The position numbers were made by a program, and so were the translations under genes. Below the pieces are notes generated by a model. The model was given only the letters and a program-made list of their open reading frames with translations. It was not told where the DNA came from and did not search any database. This document shows positions 47,735 through 56,637 of a stretch of DNA of 64,000 nt, one piece after another. The number at the start of each line of letters is the position of its first letter. Position 1 is the stretch's first letter. Origin of the DNA: Alteromonas sp. RKMC-009 (GTDB taxonomy: Bacteria > Pseudomonadota > Gammaproteobacteria > Enterobacterales > Alteromonadaceae); assembly GCF_003584565.2 (NCBI RefSeq), contig NZ_CP031010.1, positions 1,488,001 to 1,552,000 of the forward strand, written 5' to 3'.

Positions 47735-48688
47735 TTATGACGGGGAAATATCAGTGACTGATACCGCTGTGGCCAGCCGGTCGCTGATCACACTTCGCAT
47801 CAGACTCGCCAGTTCTCTGAACGTAGCGCGGGCAGGGGAGGTGTTCCGCCAGGCCAGCATGTGTTGACGTACTACCGGCATATCAGCGAGTTCGCATACA
47901 TGAAGGGCTTCCGGGTTATGCAATTCAGAATGAACATAGAGTCCGGGCATAAAAGCCATTCCCATGCCCATAACAACCATCTGCCGCAAGGTATCCAGAC
48001 TCGTCCCCTCATAGTCGCGGTCGACATTTGCGCCCAGTTGAGTACAAATTTCCTGTACCTGATAGTGAAAGTGATGCCGGTCTTCCAGTGCCATAATTTT
48101 CTGGCCCCGAATTTCTTCCGGTTCAATAAATTGCCTGCCGGACATCGGATGGTCTGCCGGCAAAACAAATTTCAGCGGTTCTATAAACAGTGGCTGAACC
48201 TGAATTTGCGAGTCGCGGTTCGACATGGGAGACAAAGTGATATCGAATTCGCCGGTCAGCAGGCCTTGCAGCAACTGTTTGGGGGCTGCTTCGCGGACAT
48301 AGAATTTCAGCCCGGGACGCAGACGATGAATGTCCGGCAGAATATGGGGCAGCAGATAAGGGCCCAGCGTCGGCGGGATCCCCAACCGGTAGGTTGTGGA
48401 TTCGCCCTGAGCAAGTGATCGTGCCATCTCACCAAACTGCATCGTCGACTGAAGCACAGCTTCTGCGTATTCAAGTAACGACTTCCCCTGTGCTGATAAC
48501 AGTGTGCCTGATCGGGAACGTTCGAACAAAATCAGACCCAATGTGTTTTCAAGCGCACTGATCTGGCTGGTTAACGTGGGTTGACTGATCCCTAAAATAT
48601 TTGCCGCCCTGCGAAAATTGAGGTGTTTTGCGACGGTGACGAAGTACCTGATCTGGTTCAACGATGGAGTTTTGCCGTTGAATAACAT
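47735..48688 (-). CDS. OxyR-like LysR regulator lacking the peroxidatic cysteine
   Basis: A 317-residue LysR protein with an N-terminal winged helix (LNFRRAANILGISQPTLTSQISALE) and an OxyR-like effector domain (LEDRHHFHYQVQEIC, then TSLDTLRQMVVMGMGMAFMPG). Aligned to OxyR, the position of Cys199 is His206, while Cys208 corresponds to Cys215. Peroxide sensing by the usual disulfide is therefore not possible. It is divergent from the carbonic anhydrase gene, and sites of OxyR half-site type occur upstream of both anhydrase operons. I infer that it controls them, perhaps sensing inorganic carbon or a metabolite. Confidence 0.85.
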   Translation of the reverse strand: MLFNGKTPSLNQIRYFVTVAKHLNFRRAANILGISQPTLTSQISALENTLGLILFERSRSGTLLSAQGKSLLEYAEAVLQSTMQFGEMARSLAQGESTTYRLGIPPTLGPYLLPHILPDIHRLRPGLKFYVREAAPKQLLQGLLTGEFDITLSPMSNRDSQIQVQPLFIEPLKFVLPADHPMSGRQFIEPEEIRGQKIMALEDRHHFHYQVQEICTQLGANVDRDYEGTSLDTLRQMVVMGMGMAFMPGLYVHSELHNPEALHVCELADMPVVRQHMLAWRNTSPARATFRELASLMRSVISDRLATAVSVTDISPS

Positions 48689-48727
48689 GGTGTAGTCCTG
48701 CTAACTCGATTAAAATTCGCTGTCTCT

Positions 48728-48778
48728 GATAGCTTATGGCTATCTCCATTTACTCTATAATTCTATAAAGCTATCAGT
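48728..48778 (+). promoter_or_regulatory. Regulator operator 1 upstream of first carbonic anhydrase
   Basis: GATAGC-N5-GCTATC (48728-48744) contains ATAG-N7-CTAT, the form of an OxyR half-site. It is followed by TTCTATAAAGCTATCAGT (48761-48778). The last CTAT lies 31 bases from the CTAT of the inverted repeat. The site is between the divergent regulator and anhydrase genes. Confidence 0.7.
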
Positions 48779-48837
48779 CAATCTTAATAGTATCTGAATG
48801 TAGCAGTATTTTATTCAATTTAATTTAGGAGTATTAA

Positions 48838-49485
48838 ATGGACCACGTAATCTCTGGCGTAGCTAAATTCCAGCGTGATGTTTATCCTGAGAAAAAGGAA
48901 ACTTTCCAAAAATTAGCTAACGGTCAGAATCCGGAAGTGTTGTTCATCACTTGTGCCGATTCCCGTATCGATCCTAACCTGGTTACCCAGACAGACCCGG
49001 GTGAACTGTTTATCTGTCGTAATGCCGGCAACATTGTACCTCCACACAGCAATCAAACCGGTGGCATGACTGCTTCTATCGAATTTGCTGTTGCTGCTCT
49101 GGGCGTAACGCACATTGTTGTATGCGGTCACACAGACTGTGGCGCAATGAAAGGTGCATTGGCCCCTGAGAAACTGGACAGCCTGCCACATGTAAAGGAA
49201 TGGTTGGGCCATTGCCGTTGTGCCACTGAAGTTGTGAAAGAAAAGCACGGCGAACTGACTGCCGGTCAGCTTGGCGAAGTAACTAAAGAAAACGTGTTAC
49301 AGCAGTTACAACACCTACGTACTCACCCTGCTGTTGCTGCGAAGCTGGCTACGAAAGCTGTTCAGCTTCATGGTTGGGTTTATGACATTGAAACCGGCAT
49401 GATCCATTGTTATGACCCTAAAACGGAAACTTTTAAGGAAATGGAACAGGCCTATGCTGAGCGCACTCTGGTAGCAGGCGCATAA
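48838..49485 (+). CDS. Beta-class carbonic anhydrase (copy 1)
   Basis: A 215-residue enzyme that interconverts CO2 and bicarbonate. Zinc ligands Cys39, His98 and Cys101 and the Asp41-Arg43 pair (CADSR, HTDC) are all present. Cytosolic, no signal peptide. A GGAG site precedes the ATG. It is 9 bases upstream of a SulP transporter, so imported bicarbonate or leaked CO2 is probably handled by this enzyme. Confidence 0.95.
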   Translation: MDHVISGVAKFQRDVYPEKKETFQKLANGQNPEVLFITCADSRIDPNLVTQTDPGELFICRNAGNIVPPHSNQTGGMTASIEFAVAALGVTHIVVCGHTDCGAMKGALAPEKLDSLPHVKEWLGHCRCATEVVKEKHGELTAGQLGEVTKENVLQQLQHLRTHPAVAAKLATKAVQLHGWVYDIETGMIHCYDPKTETFKEMEQAYAERTLVAGA

Positions 49486-49494
49486 GGATAGCCT

Positions 49495-51036
49495 ATGAAA
49501 CTTGATTTATCGTTCAAAGAAATTAAAAGCGACTTACCTGCCAGTATTGTCGTTTTCTTTGTAGCTCTGCCGTTGTGCCTGGGTATTGCCCTGGCGTCCG
49601 GCGCACCGCTATTTTCCGGCGTAATCGCCGGAATCATCGGTGGTATTATCGTCGGTCTGGCCAGTGGTTCACGCCTTGGTGTGAGTGGTCCGGCAGCGGG
49701 TCTTGCTGTTATCGTTTTTGATGCCATCGGTACACTGGGAAGCTGGGAGTTATTCCTTTGTGCTGTGGTTCTGGCGGGTGTGTTTCAGCTAATTCTGGGC
49801 TTCATGCGTGCCGGATTTGTCGCGTACTTTTTCCCGACGTCAGTTATCACAGGTATGCTTGCCGGTATCGGTTTGCTTATCGTGCTTAAACAATTGCCAT
49901 ACCTGTTCGGCTGGCACTCTGATTTTCTGGGCGAAGAAGCCTTTAATCAGGTTAACGGTGAGAATACGTTCTCTGCCATTGAGCACGCGGTTTCTATGAT
50001 GTCTCCGGCTGCTATTGCCATTTCGGCAGTGTCTCTTGCGCTGCTGGTGATTTGGGATAAGTACCTTACAAAAGCACATAAAATCTTCCAGCTGATTCAG
50101 GGACCGATTGTCGTTGTGTTACTGGGTATCGTAGCTTCAATCATGCTGGCTCAGGCTGGTATGCCTTTGCAGGCTGATCAACTGGTAAGTTTACCGGTTA
50201 TCGACAGCTTCGAGGCGTTCAAGGCAGAAATGGCGTTTCCGGCGTTTTCGGAGATGCTGAACATTGACGTATTCACCATCGCGCTTGTTATGGCGGCGGT
50301 TGCCAGCATCGAAACTCTGCTTTGTGTTGAAGCGACTGACAAACTGGATCCGCAGAAAAATACCACGCCCACAAACCGCGAACTGAAAGCGCAGGGTATT
50401 GGTAACATCGTGTCTGGTCTGGTTGGTGGTCTGCCAATCACTCAGGTAATTGTACGCAGTTCTGCGAACATTGCGTTTGGTGGTAAAACGAAAGCTTCAG
50501 CCATTCTGCACGGTGTGTTTCTGTTAATTGCTGTATTTGCCGCTGCGTCTATGCTGAATCAGATCCCGCTGGCTTCTCTGGCAGCTATCCTGATTACTGT
50601 GGGTTATAAGCTGGCTAAGCCTGCTATGTTCAAAGTCATGTACAAAACGGGTTGGGAGCAGTTCCTGCCGTTTATCATTACCATTGGCGTAATGTTGTTC
50701 ACTGACTTGCTGACCGGTGTTGTTGTTGGTCTGGGTGTGAGTGTTTTCTTTACGCTTAAACACAGCTACCGCAACTCGTACCAGTTCACTGAAACAGTGA
50801 ACGAAGACGAAGGTGGCAGCAAAACGCACCACATTGTTATGGCCGAAGAAGTGTCTTTCTTCAACAAACCAAGCATTCTGAAAAAGCTGAACTCGATTCC
50901 CGGCAACTCAAAAGTTGTACTGGATTTCTCCAAGAGTAAGTCTGTAGCCTTTGATGTGAAAGAGCTGGTGAAAGACTATCTTAATCAGGCTGACAGTAAA
51001 AATATCAAAGTTGAAACGATTCAGTTTCAACAATAG
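49495..51036 (+). CDS. SulP family anion (probably bicarbonate) transporter 1
   Basis: A 513-residue membrane protein with about 10-12 helices, the SulP signature (SGPAAGLAVIVFDAIG) and a short C-terminal STAS domain (VVLDFSKSKSVAFDVKELV). SulP proteins move sulfate, bicarbonate or other anions, some with Na+. Linkage to a carbonic anhydrase strongly suggests bicarbonate. It differs in sequence from the second SulP transporter downstream. Confidence 0.9.
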   Translation: MKLDLSFKEIKSDLPASIVVFFVALPLCLGIALASGAPLFSGVIAGIIGGIIVGLASGSRLGVSGPAAGLAVIVFDAIGTLGSWELFLCAVVLAGVFQLILGFMRAGFVAYFFPTSVITGMLAGIGLLIVLKQLPYLFGWHSDFLGEEAFNQVNGENTFSAIEHAVSMMSPAAIAISAVSLALLVIWDKYLTKAHKIFQLIQGPIVVVLLGIVASIMLAQAGMPLQADQLVSLPVIDSFEAFKAEMAFPAFSEMLNIDVFTIALVMAAVASIETLLCVEATDKLDPQKNTTPTNRELKAQGIGNIVSGLVGGLPITQVIVRSSANIAFGGKTKASAILHGVFLLIAVFAAASMLNQIPLASLAAILITVGYKLAKPAMFKVMYKTGWEQFLPFIITIGVMLFTDLLTGVVVGLGVSVFFTLKHSYRNSYQFTETVNEDEGGSKTHHIVMAEEVSFFNKPSILKKLNSIPGNSKVVLDFSKSKSVAFDVKELVKDYLNQADSKNIKVETIQFQQ

Positions 51037-51057
51037 GTAACTTACCTTTCCCAACCT

Positions 51058-51110
51058 GCCGGTACTTCCGTACCGGCCTTTTAAAAAGGGGCGGCAATTT
51101 GGCCCCTTTG
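51058..51110 (+). terminator. Tandem terminator hairpins after the first anhydrase-SulP pair
   Basis: GCCGGTAC/GTACCGGC with a TTCC loop and a short T run (51058-51082), then AAAGGGGC/GCCCCTTT (51085-51109). They end the first operon, so the second pair has its own promoter in the rest of this 241-base gap. Confidence 0.8.
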
Positions 51111-51172
51111 CTTTACCTCCGCTAACTGCGCTATCGTTCATCTGACTGCATTATTGATACTTATCTCATGTT

Positions 51173-51223
51173 GATAGTTTTTATCTATCGCGAGATACGG
51201 TGTTTTTCTATAAAGCTATCAGT
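51173..51223 (+). promoter_or_regulatory. Regulator operator 2 upstream of second carbonic anhydrase
   Basis: GATAG-N7-CTATC (51173-51189) is followed by TTCTATAAAGCTATCAGT (51206-51223), the 18-base element also found at 48761-48778. The spacing from the first CTAT to the last CTAT is 31 bases in both copies. This is a duplicated and conserved control site. Confidence 0.7.
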
Positions 51224-51277
51224 TAAAACTTTCTTTAGAAAATAATGATAACAATATGTTAATATGAGGTAATTATC

Positions 51278-51937
51278 ATGGATCATGTCATTTCCGGCGT
51301 TGCCAAGTTTCAAAAAGAAGTCTTTCCGAAAAACAAAGAAGTTTTTCAGAAACTGGCAAACGGCCAAAATCCTGAAGTCCTGTTCATCACCTGCGCTGAT
51401 TCGAGAATCGACCCCAACCTCGTGACTCAAACCGGCCCGGGTGACCTCTTTATCTGCCGTAACGCGGGCAATATAGTGCCGCCGCATTCAAATCATACCG
51501 GTGGTATGACAGCGTCGATCGAGTTTGCCGTGGCGGCTCTGGGCGTAAGCCACATCATCATTTGCGGACATTCAGACTGCGGTGCAATGAAAGGCGCACT
51601 GGCACCTGAAAAGTTAGACGCCCTGCCGCATGTAAAAGACTGGTTGAGTCACTGTCGCTGTGCCACAGAAGTGGTGAAAGAAAAACACGGAAAGCTGACA
51701 GCTGATCACCTTGATGAAGTCACTAAAGAAAACGTGTTACAGCAAATACAGCACATCAAAACCCATCCTGCCGTTGCAGCTAAAATTGCCACTAAGCAGG
51801 TGCAATTGCATGGCTGGGTGTACGACATAGAGTCAGGCAATGTACTTTGTTATGACGAAAAAGCTGAAGAATTCAGACTGTTACAAGAGGTTTACGGCGG
51901 TAAGCCTTTCGGTAAAAAAAACAGCAAGGGGGAATAA
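51278..51937 (+). CDS. Beta-class carbonic anhydrase (copy 2)
   Basis: A 219-residue paralogue of copy 1, nearly identical over most of its length, with the same CADSR and HSDC metal motifs. The C-terminal 25 residues differ. A GAGG ribosome site precedes the ATG. It is 3 bases upstream of a second, different SulP transporter. It probably has a separate expression level or partner, since both copies keep all active-site residues. Confidence 0.95.
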   Translation: MDHVISGVAKFQKEVFPKNKEVFQKLANGQNPEVLFITCADSRIDPNLVTQTGPGDLFICRNAGNIVPPHSNHTGGMTASIEFAVAALGVSHIIICGHSDCGAMKGALAPEKLDALPHVKDWLSHCRCATEVVKEKHGKLTADHLDEVTKENVLQQIQHIKTHPAVAAKIATKQVQLHGWVYDIESGNVLCYDEKAEEFRLLQEVYGGKPFGKKNSKGE

Positions 51938-51940
51938 CCC

Positions 51941-53584
51941 ATGAAAGGCTTATTTAATAATGTACGTGGTGATCTTACCGGCGGGTTAACGGCCGGTATT
52001 GTTGCTCTACCTCTCGCGCTGGCGTTAGGTGTTGCGTCGGGCTTAGGTCCGATGGCGGGTTTATACGGCGCGATTGCCGTAGGTTTCTTTGCTGCTTTGC
52101 TGGGTGGTACACCATCGCAAATTTCCGGTCCGACAGGTCCGATGGTTGTCGTTCTGGCTGGTCTGTTTGCATCTCTGTCGGGAGACTTAGGCCTCATATT
52201 TACCGCTGTTATGCTTGCCGGTTTGTTGCAAATCATAATGGGCTTCACCGGAGTTGGTCAGTATATCCGGCTTGTGCCTTATCCGGTTATTTCCGGTTTT
52301 ATGTCAGGCATTGGTGCGATCATCATCATCCTGCAACTGGGACGGTTAATGGGTCATGAGCCTCCGGGCGGTACAATGGGCGCATTAATCTATCTGCCTA
52401 CCGCTCTCGCTGATATCGATTTTGTGACCCTGGGATTGGGCTTGGGCACGCTCATTATTGCCTATAAGTGGCCTGCCAAACTTGGCAAAATTGTACCCGG
52501 CGCGCTGGCTGCCCTTATCATCGGTACACTGGTGAGTTTGTCTCTGGAAACCCCCGTATTAGGTGATATTCCTACAGGATTGCCTGAGTTGCACATGCCG
52601 GTATTCGATCAGTCGAAGGCGTTGCTGGTGTTCGAGGCTGCCTTCATTCTGGCCATTCTCGGTGCTATCGACTCATTATTGACTTCGCTGGTTGCTGATA
52701 ACATGACCCGTACACGTCACGACAGTAATAAAGAACTGATCGGGCAGGGTGTGGGTAACACGGTTGCCGGTTTGATTGGTGGTATTGCCGGTGCCGGTGC
52801 AACCATGCGTACTGTGGTGAATATCCGCAGCGGTGGTAAAGACCGTTTATCAGGCATGGTTCACGCACTTGTGTTACTGGCTATTGTGCTGGGTCTGAGC
52901 CCTCTTGCGGCTAAGATCCCTCATGCTGTTCTGGCTGGTATTCTGGTGAAGGTAGGTCTTGATATTATCGACTGGAGTTATCTGAAGCGTGCCCACACCG
53001 GACCTCGCTGGGACTTCGCGTTGATGCTGCTGGTGCTGGGCCTGACTGTTTTTGTCGATTTGATTACGGCAGTGGGTGTGGGTGTTGTTCTGGCTGCCCT
53101 GGCCTATGTTAAGCAGGTTGCACAACTGCAGTTAGATGAAGTGAAGAAGATCCCTGACACACTTCAGGATCCGGAAGAAGATGCGCTGCTTAAGCAGACG
53201 AAAGGTAAGGTGCAGATTTTCAGTTTCGGTGGTCCTCTGAGCTTTGGTGCTGCCGCAGACTTAGGGCATCATGTCCGCGAAAAAGTCAGTCGTGGTTCAA
53301 GTGCCCTGATCCTCGATTTCAGTCGTGTACCAACCATGGATGTTTCCGCTGCCATGGCCGTTGAGACCATTACTTCTGATGCTAAGGCCGCTGGCCGGCA
53401 GGTACTGATGTGCGGTGCTGTTGAAGCGGTTAACACGGTACTGAATAATATCAATGCGCATCAAAGCGGTGTGACAGTATGTGCAACACGTAAAGAGGCA
53501 CTGGCGAAAGCTGTTGAAATGGTGAATCAGCCGGGAAAGGCTGAGGGTAGCGGTTCAGCTACCCAACATCTTGCCAGCGTGTAA
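51941..53584 (+). CDS. SulP family anion (probably bicarbonate) transporter 2
   Basis: A 547-residue SulP protein of the BicA-like form. It has an N-terminal transport domain (GGLTAGIVALPLALALGVASG; ISGPTGPMVVVLAG) and a complete C-terminal STAS domain (about residues 425-525, with ALILDFSRVPTMDVSAAMAV). Bicarbonate import is inferred from the adjacent carbonic anhydrase. GGGGG lies just before the ATG. Confidence 0.9.
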   Translation: MKGLFNNVRGDLTGGLTAGIVALPLALALGVASGLGPMAGLYGAIAVGFFAALLGGTPSQISGPTGPMVVVLAGLFASLSGDLGLIFTAVMLAGLLQIIMGFTGVGQYIRLVPYPVISGFMSGIGAIIIILQLGRLMGHEPPGGTMGALIYLPTALADIDFVTLGLGLGTLIIAYKWPAKLGKIVPGALAALIIGTLVSLSLETPVLGDIPTGLPELHMPVFDQSKALLVFEAAFILAILGAIDSLLTSLVADNMTRTRHDSNKELIGQGVGNTVAGLIGGIAGAGATMRTVVNIRSGGKDRLSGMVHALVLLAIVLGLSPLAAKIPHAVLAGILVKVGLDIIDWSYLKRAHTGPRWDFALMLLVLGLTVFVDLITAVGVGVVLAALAYVKQVAQLQLDEVKKIPDTLQDPEEDALLKQTKGKVQIFSFGGPLSFGAAADLGHHVREKVSRGSSALILDFSRVPTMDVSAAMAVETITSDAKAAGRQVLMCGAVEAVNTVLNNINAHQSGVTVCATRKEALAKAVEMVNQPGKAEGSGSATQHLASV

Positions 53585-53612
53585 CTGAATTAATTAACGT
53601 TCAGTAATACTG

Positions 53613-53641
53613 AAAAAGGCTTCCCGGGGGGAAGCCTTTTT
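53613..53641. terminator. Bidirectional terminator
   Basis: AAAAAGGCTTCCC pairs with GGGAAGCCTTTTT around a 3-base loop. It separates the carbon operon from the convergent TonB receptor. A second hairpin GCCGGATA/TATCCGGC (53665-53685) follows next to the receptor stop. Confidence 0.9.
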
Positions 53642-53695
53642 AGTTTGTGTCGTCGTCAGACCATGCCGGATATTTATTATCCGGCAAGGCTGCAA

Positions 53696-56404
53696 TTACA
53701 TGGTGTATCTGGCCCCCAGGAAGATCTGAGTGCCTGTATGGTTGTATTCACGGATAAGGTTTTGTGAACCGTCACCGGTGGTAAACAAACGCTCATATTC
53801 ATCAGTGAGGTTAATGCCTTCGATGGTAAATGTGAGGTTCTCGTTGTAATTGTAATAAGCAGACAAATCAACGTATGTCGGGCCGGTAGTGGCTTCTTCC
53901 GCGTTACCGTTACTGCCGCTGTAATCCGTAATGTAGTCATCACGTTTGTTCAGCGACAGGCGGATACCGTAATCTTCCCGCTCATAATAGAGGGTCGCAT
54001 TATAGGTATTTTTTGAAAGCCCGGTAATTTCACCTGCTGACACACGGGTATAGTTCATCACCGTGCCTAAACCGTCAAACGGAGCCGGCAGAAAACGGAA
54101 AGGCTGCTGATAAATAATCTCAAAACCATTTACCGTAGTGCCTTCACCGTTTACTGGTGAGGTATGTGTATACGGCACAGTACGCGGGTCGAGGGCCAGT
54201 GCAGGATCATACTGCGGATCAGAATCAATAAATGGCAGATATACCGCATCAACCAGGCGCTCTTCTGTTGCTGAGGTGATAAACGTTTCTATATCTTTAT
54301 AGAAGTAGTTAGCTGCCAGTAAAGACTCTTCCGCAAAGTACCATTCAAGTCCCAAATCGACGTTGTTAGACGTGAACGGGTCCAGATACGGGTTACCGGA
54401 ACTGACAGTACCGTTTACGTAAGAAAATGAAGGATTACCCGGGTTCAGTGAACTGAGGCTCGGACGGGTCATCGTGCGTGATAAACCCAGACGGGCAATG
54501 ACATCTTCAGTCACCGACAAAGACAGGTTCATCGACGGCAGGAAATTGTCATAGTCGTTCTCAACAGTGACTTCATCCAGCTGAATGTAGCCCGAGGCCG
54601 TGGACGTGGTTTTCACATAACGCATACCGAAGTTAGTGCGTAAGCTCATGTCAGCGATATCGTACTCAGAATTAAACTCAAGGTAACCACCCAGCGTTTC
54701 TTCGCCAACTTCCCAGCTTTGCTCTGTACGGGGAGTCCAGGTTTTATCCAGCAGCTGAGACTCGATAGCACCAAAGTCAGCCACAATAAAGCGATTCAGT
54801 TCTACGTCAAATCCGTTACCAAAGTCGTCGTAAGGGATGAGTTCTGCAAATCCGACCGCCGAGTCCTGATCAGGAAAACCGTTAATTTGCTCTTCACTGT
54901 AGGCGACGGTACGGTCGTTCCAGGCCATACCCATTTTGATTTCTACACTGTCATTGGTATAGATAAAGTCGACTTTCGCGGTGTCGTTCTTGCGTTCCAC
55001 GTCAGTGGCCCGTAAGCGGCCGTCAGATAAATCGTACAGGCTGGCGTCGGTGATATCGTAACCGTAATCCATTACCGGAACATTGGCATTGCCGCTGAAA
55101 TCAAAACTGAACGTATGGGGTGTCAGGTTCGTCATGTTATAGCGGTACTGTTCAGAACGGGCGTCTGATTTAGCGGTACCGGCCATAGCATTCATTTTCA
55201 GTTCATCAGATAAATAGAATTCACCACTCAGCACATACTGGCTGAAGTCGGTTTCTGATAACTGCTGACGACTCTCTACCCGGGATGTCATATTGTCAAA
55301 GGTACCGGCAAGAACCTGATTACCGCTTTCATCCACTGTCAGTGACACCGGTGTGATATCACTGAATGTGCTGCGGAACATTTCAAAGTTGTTGTACATG
55401 GTACGCTGGTTCTCCAGCGTGGAGTGCAGGGTGTCGAAAGTGATTGTACCTGCATCTCCGACTGCAAATTGTAATGACCCGGTAATGCCCAGACGGTCCT
55501 GATTGTTACCGAAGAAATCATAGCGGGGAAGGCGGGGTGTCCATAAACAGTTTACCGGGTCGACAGCTTCGCCGTCAGCCTCACAGGGACCGGTATTGAT
55601 TGTACCGTTGATGGTTGTATTCCCGGTGTCGGTATAAATGCCACCTCCGTCCCTTACCGGCGTGGTCCAGCGGACGGTGCCGAAACCTTCCTGGCGGACG
55701 GTGCGCTGTGATTTGGCAACGGAAAACAGTGCGCCGATGGTGTCGTCAGCAAAGGTGTTGCTGATCATAAAGACCATACGCGGATCGACTTCTTCCGTAA
55801 CATCGTTATAGCCGGCCTGACCTGACGCAGCTACGTGAAAGCCCGGATTGGAGAAAGGTTTCGCGGAATACAGGTCGACAGTACCAGCAATACCGCCTTC
55901 TTCCGTAGATGCAGACGAGGTTTTCTGAATGTCTACCCGGTTAAATAATTCAGAGGCAAAGACGTTGAAGTCAAAAGCACGTCCACCGTTTACACCACCA
56001 CCGGAATCGGTTCCGTCGGTACTCGACGGGACTTCCATTCCATTTAACGTGGTACGGGTGAAGTCAGGACCTAAGCCGCGCAGCGTAATCTGGCGACCTT
56101 CACCCCCTTCGCGGGAAATTGCCACACCCGGTACCCGTTGCAATGACTCTGCAATATTCAGGTCCGGAAATTTACCAATGTCTTCACTAAGTATGGTTTC
56201 TTTTGAAGTCACAGCACTGCGTTTTTCAAACAATGCACGGTTCAGCGCGCCACGAAAGCCGCTGACTTCAATGATTTCATAATCTTCTGCTGTGGTATCT
56301 TCAGTTTGTACTTCCTGTGCAAATGCCAGGGAAGAAGTAGAACAGCTCAGCGCAACAATCATCGCGCTGAATACAGGGTTTTTACGGAAACGGTTTTTAT
56401 TCAT
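53696..56404 (-). CDS. TonB-dependent receptor (carbohydrate type)
   Basis: A 902-residue outer membrane receptor with a signal peptide (ends SSLAFAQ), a plug domain (SVTSKETILSEDIGKFPDLNIAESLQRVPGV region, residues about 60-180) and a large beta barrel. The IEVSGFRGAL...IGKFPD plug form is typical of Caulobacter/Alteromonas sugar receptors. It should import an oligosaccharide using TonB energy. With the neighbouring GH28 gene and the same operator type, pectin fragments are the likely substrate. Confidence 0.9.
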   Translation of the reverse strand: MNKNRFRKNPVFSAMIVALSCSTSSLAFAQEVQTEDTTAEDYEIIEVSGFRGALNRALFEKRSAVTSKETILSEDIGKFPDLNIAESLQRVPGVAISREGGEGRQITLRGLGPDFTRTTLNGMEVPSSTDGTDSGGGVNGGRAFDFNVFASELFNRVDIQKTSSASTEEGGIAGTVDLYSAKPFSNPGFHVAASGQAGYNDVTEEVDPRMVFMISNTFADDTIGALFSVAKSQRTVRQEGFGTVRWTTPVRDGGGIYTDTGNTTINGTINTGPCEADGEAVDPVNCLWTPRLPRYDFFGNNQDRLGITGSLQFAVGDAGTITFDTLHSTLENQRTMYNNFEMFRSTFSDITPVSLTVDESGNQVLAGTFDNMTSRVESRQQLSETDFSQYVLSGEFYLSDELKMNAMAGTAKSDARSEQYRYNMTNLTPHTFSFDFSGNANVPVMDYGYDITDASLYDLSDGRLRATDVERKNDTAKVDFIYTNDSVEIKMGMAWNDRTVAYSEEQINGFPDQDSAVGFAELIPYDDFGNGFDVELNRFIVADFGAIESQLLDKTWTPRTEQSWEVGEETLGGYLEFNSEYDIADMSLRTNFGMRYVKTTSTASGYIQLDEVTVENDYDNFLPSMNLSLSVTEDVIARLGLSRTMTRPSLSSLNPGNPSFSYVNGTVSSGNPYLDPFTSNNVDLGLEWYFAEESLLAANYFYKDIETFITSATEERLVDAVYLPFIDSDPQYDPALALDPRTVPYTHTSPVNGEGTTVNGFEIIYQQPFRFLPAPFDGLGTVMNYTRVSAGEITGLSKNTYNATLYYEREDYGIRLSLNKRDDYITDYSGSNGNAEEATTGPTYVDLSAYYNYNENLTFTIEGINLTDEYERLFTTGDGSQNLIREYNHTGTQIFLGARYTM

Positions 56405-56546
56405 GGTGTTCCTCTGCTCAGTTCGTCCTGCATTGTTGTAGGGTGCTTAACAGCGGCACGAAATCAACAATGGGTGTCGTAGGGTATGACAGCCATGTTC
56501 ACACATATTTATAAATGAAAGTGCATGTGTGAACTGGACAGTGTTA

Positions 56547-56568
56547 AATTTGCCACCGGTGGCAAATT
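56547..56568 (-). promoter_or_regulatory. Palindromic operator of the TonB receptor (LacI-type)
   Basis: A perfect 22-base palindrome with core TTTGCCACCGGTGGCAAA. A promoter TTGACA (56605-56600) with a weak TAACGT -10 (56581-56576) places the start of transcription right at its edge. The ACCGGT centre with flanking symmetry is typical of LacI-family repressors. Confidence 0.7.
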
Positions 56569-56608
56569 AGGCGTAACGTTACAGACTTGTTAATGATATT
56601 GTCAATAA

Positions 56609-56630
56609 AAATGTGATCGCGATTACAAAA
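56609..56630 (-). promoter_or_regulatory. CRP-like site upstream of the TonB receptor
   Basis: TGTGATCGCGATTACA is one base from TGTGA-N6-TCACA and is flanked by A/T. It is just upstream of the predicted -35, as expected for catabolite activation of a sugar receptor. Confidence 0.55.
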
Positions 56631-56637
56631 TAGTTAA

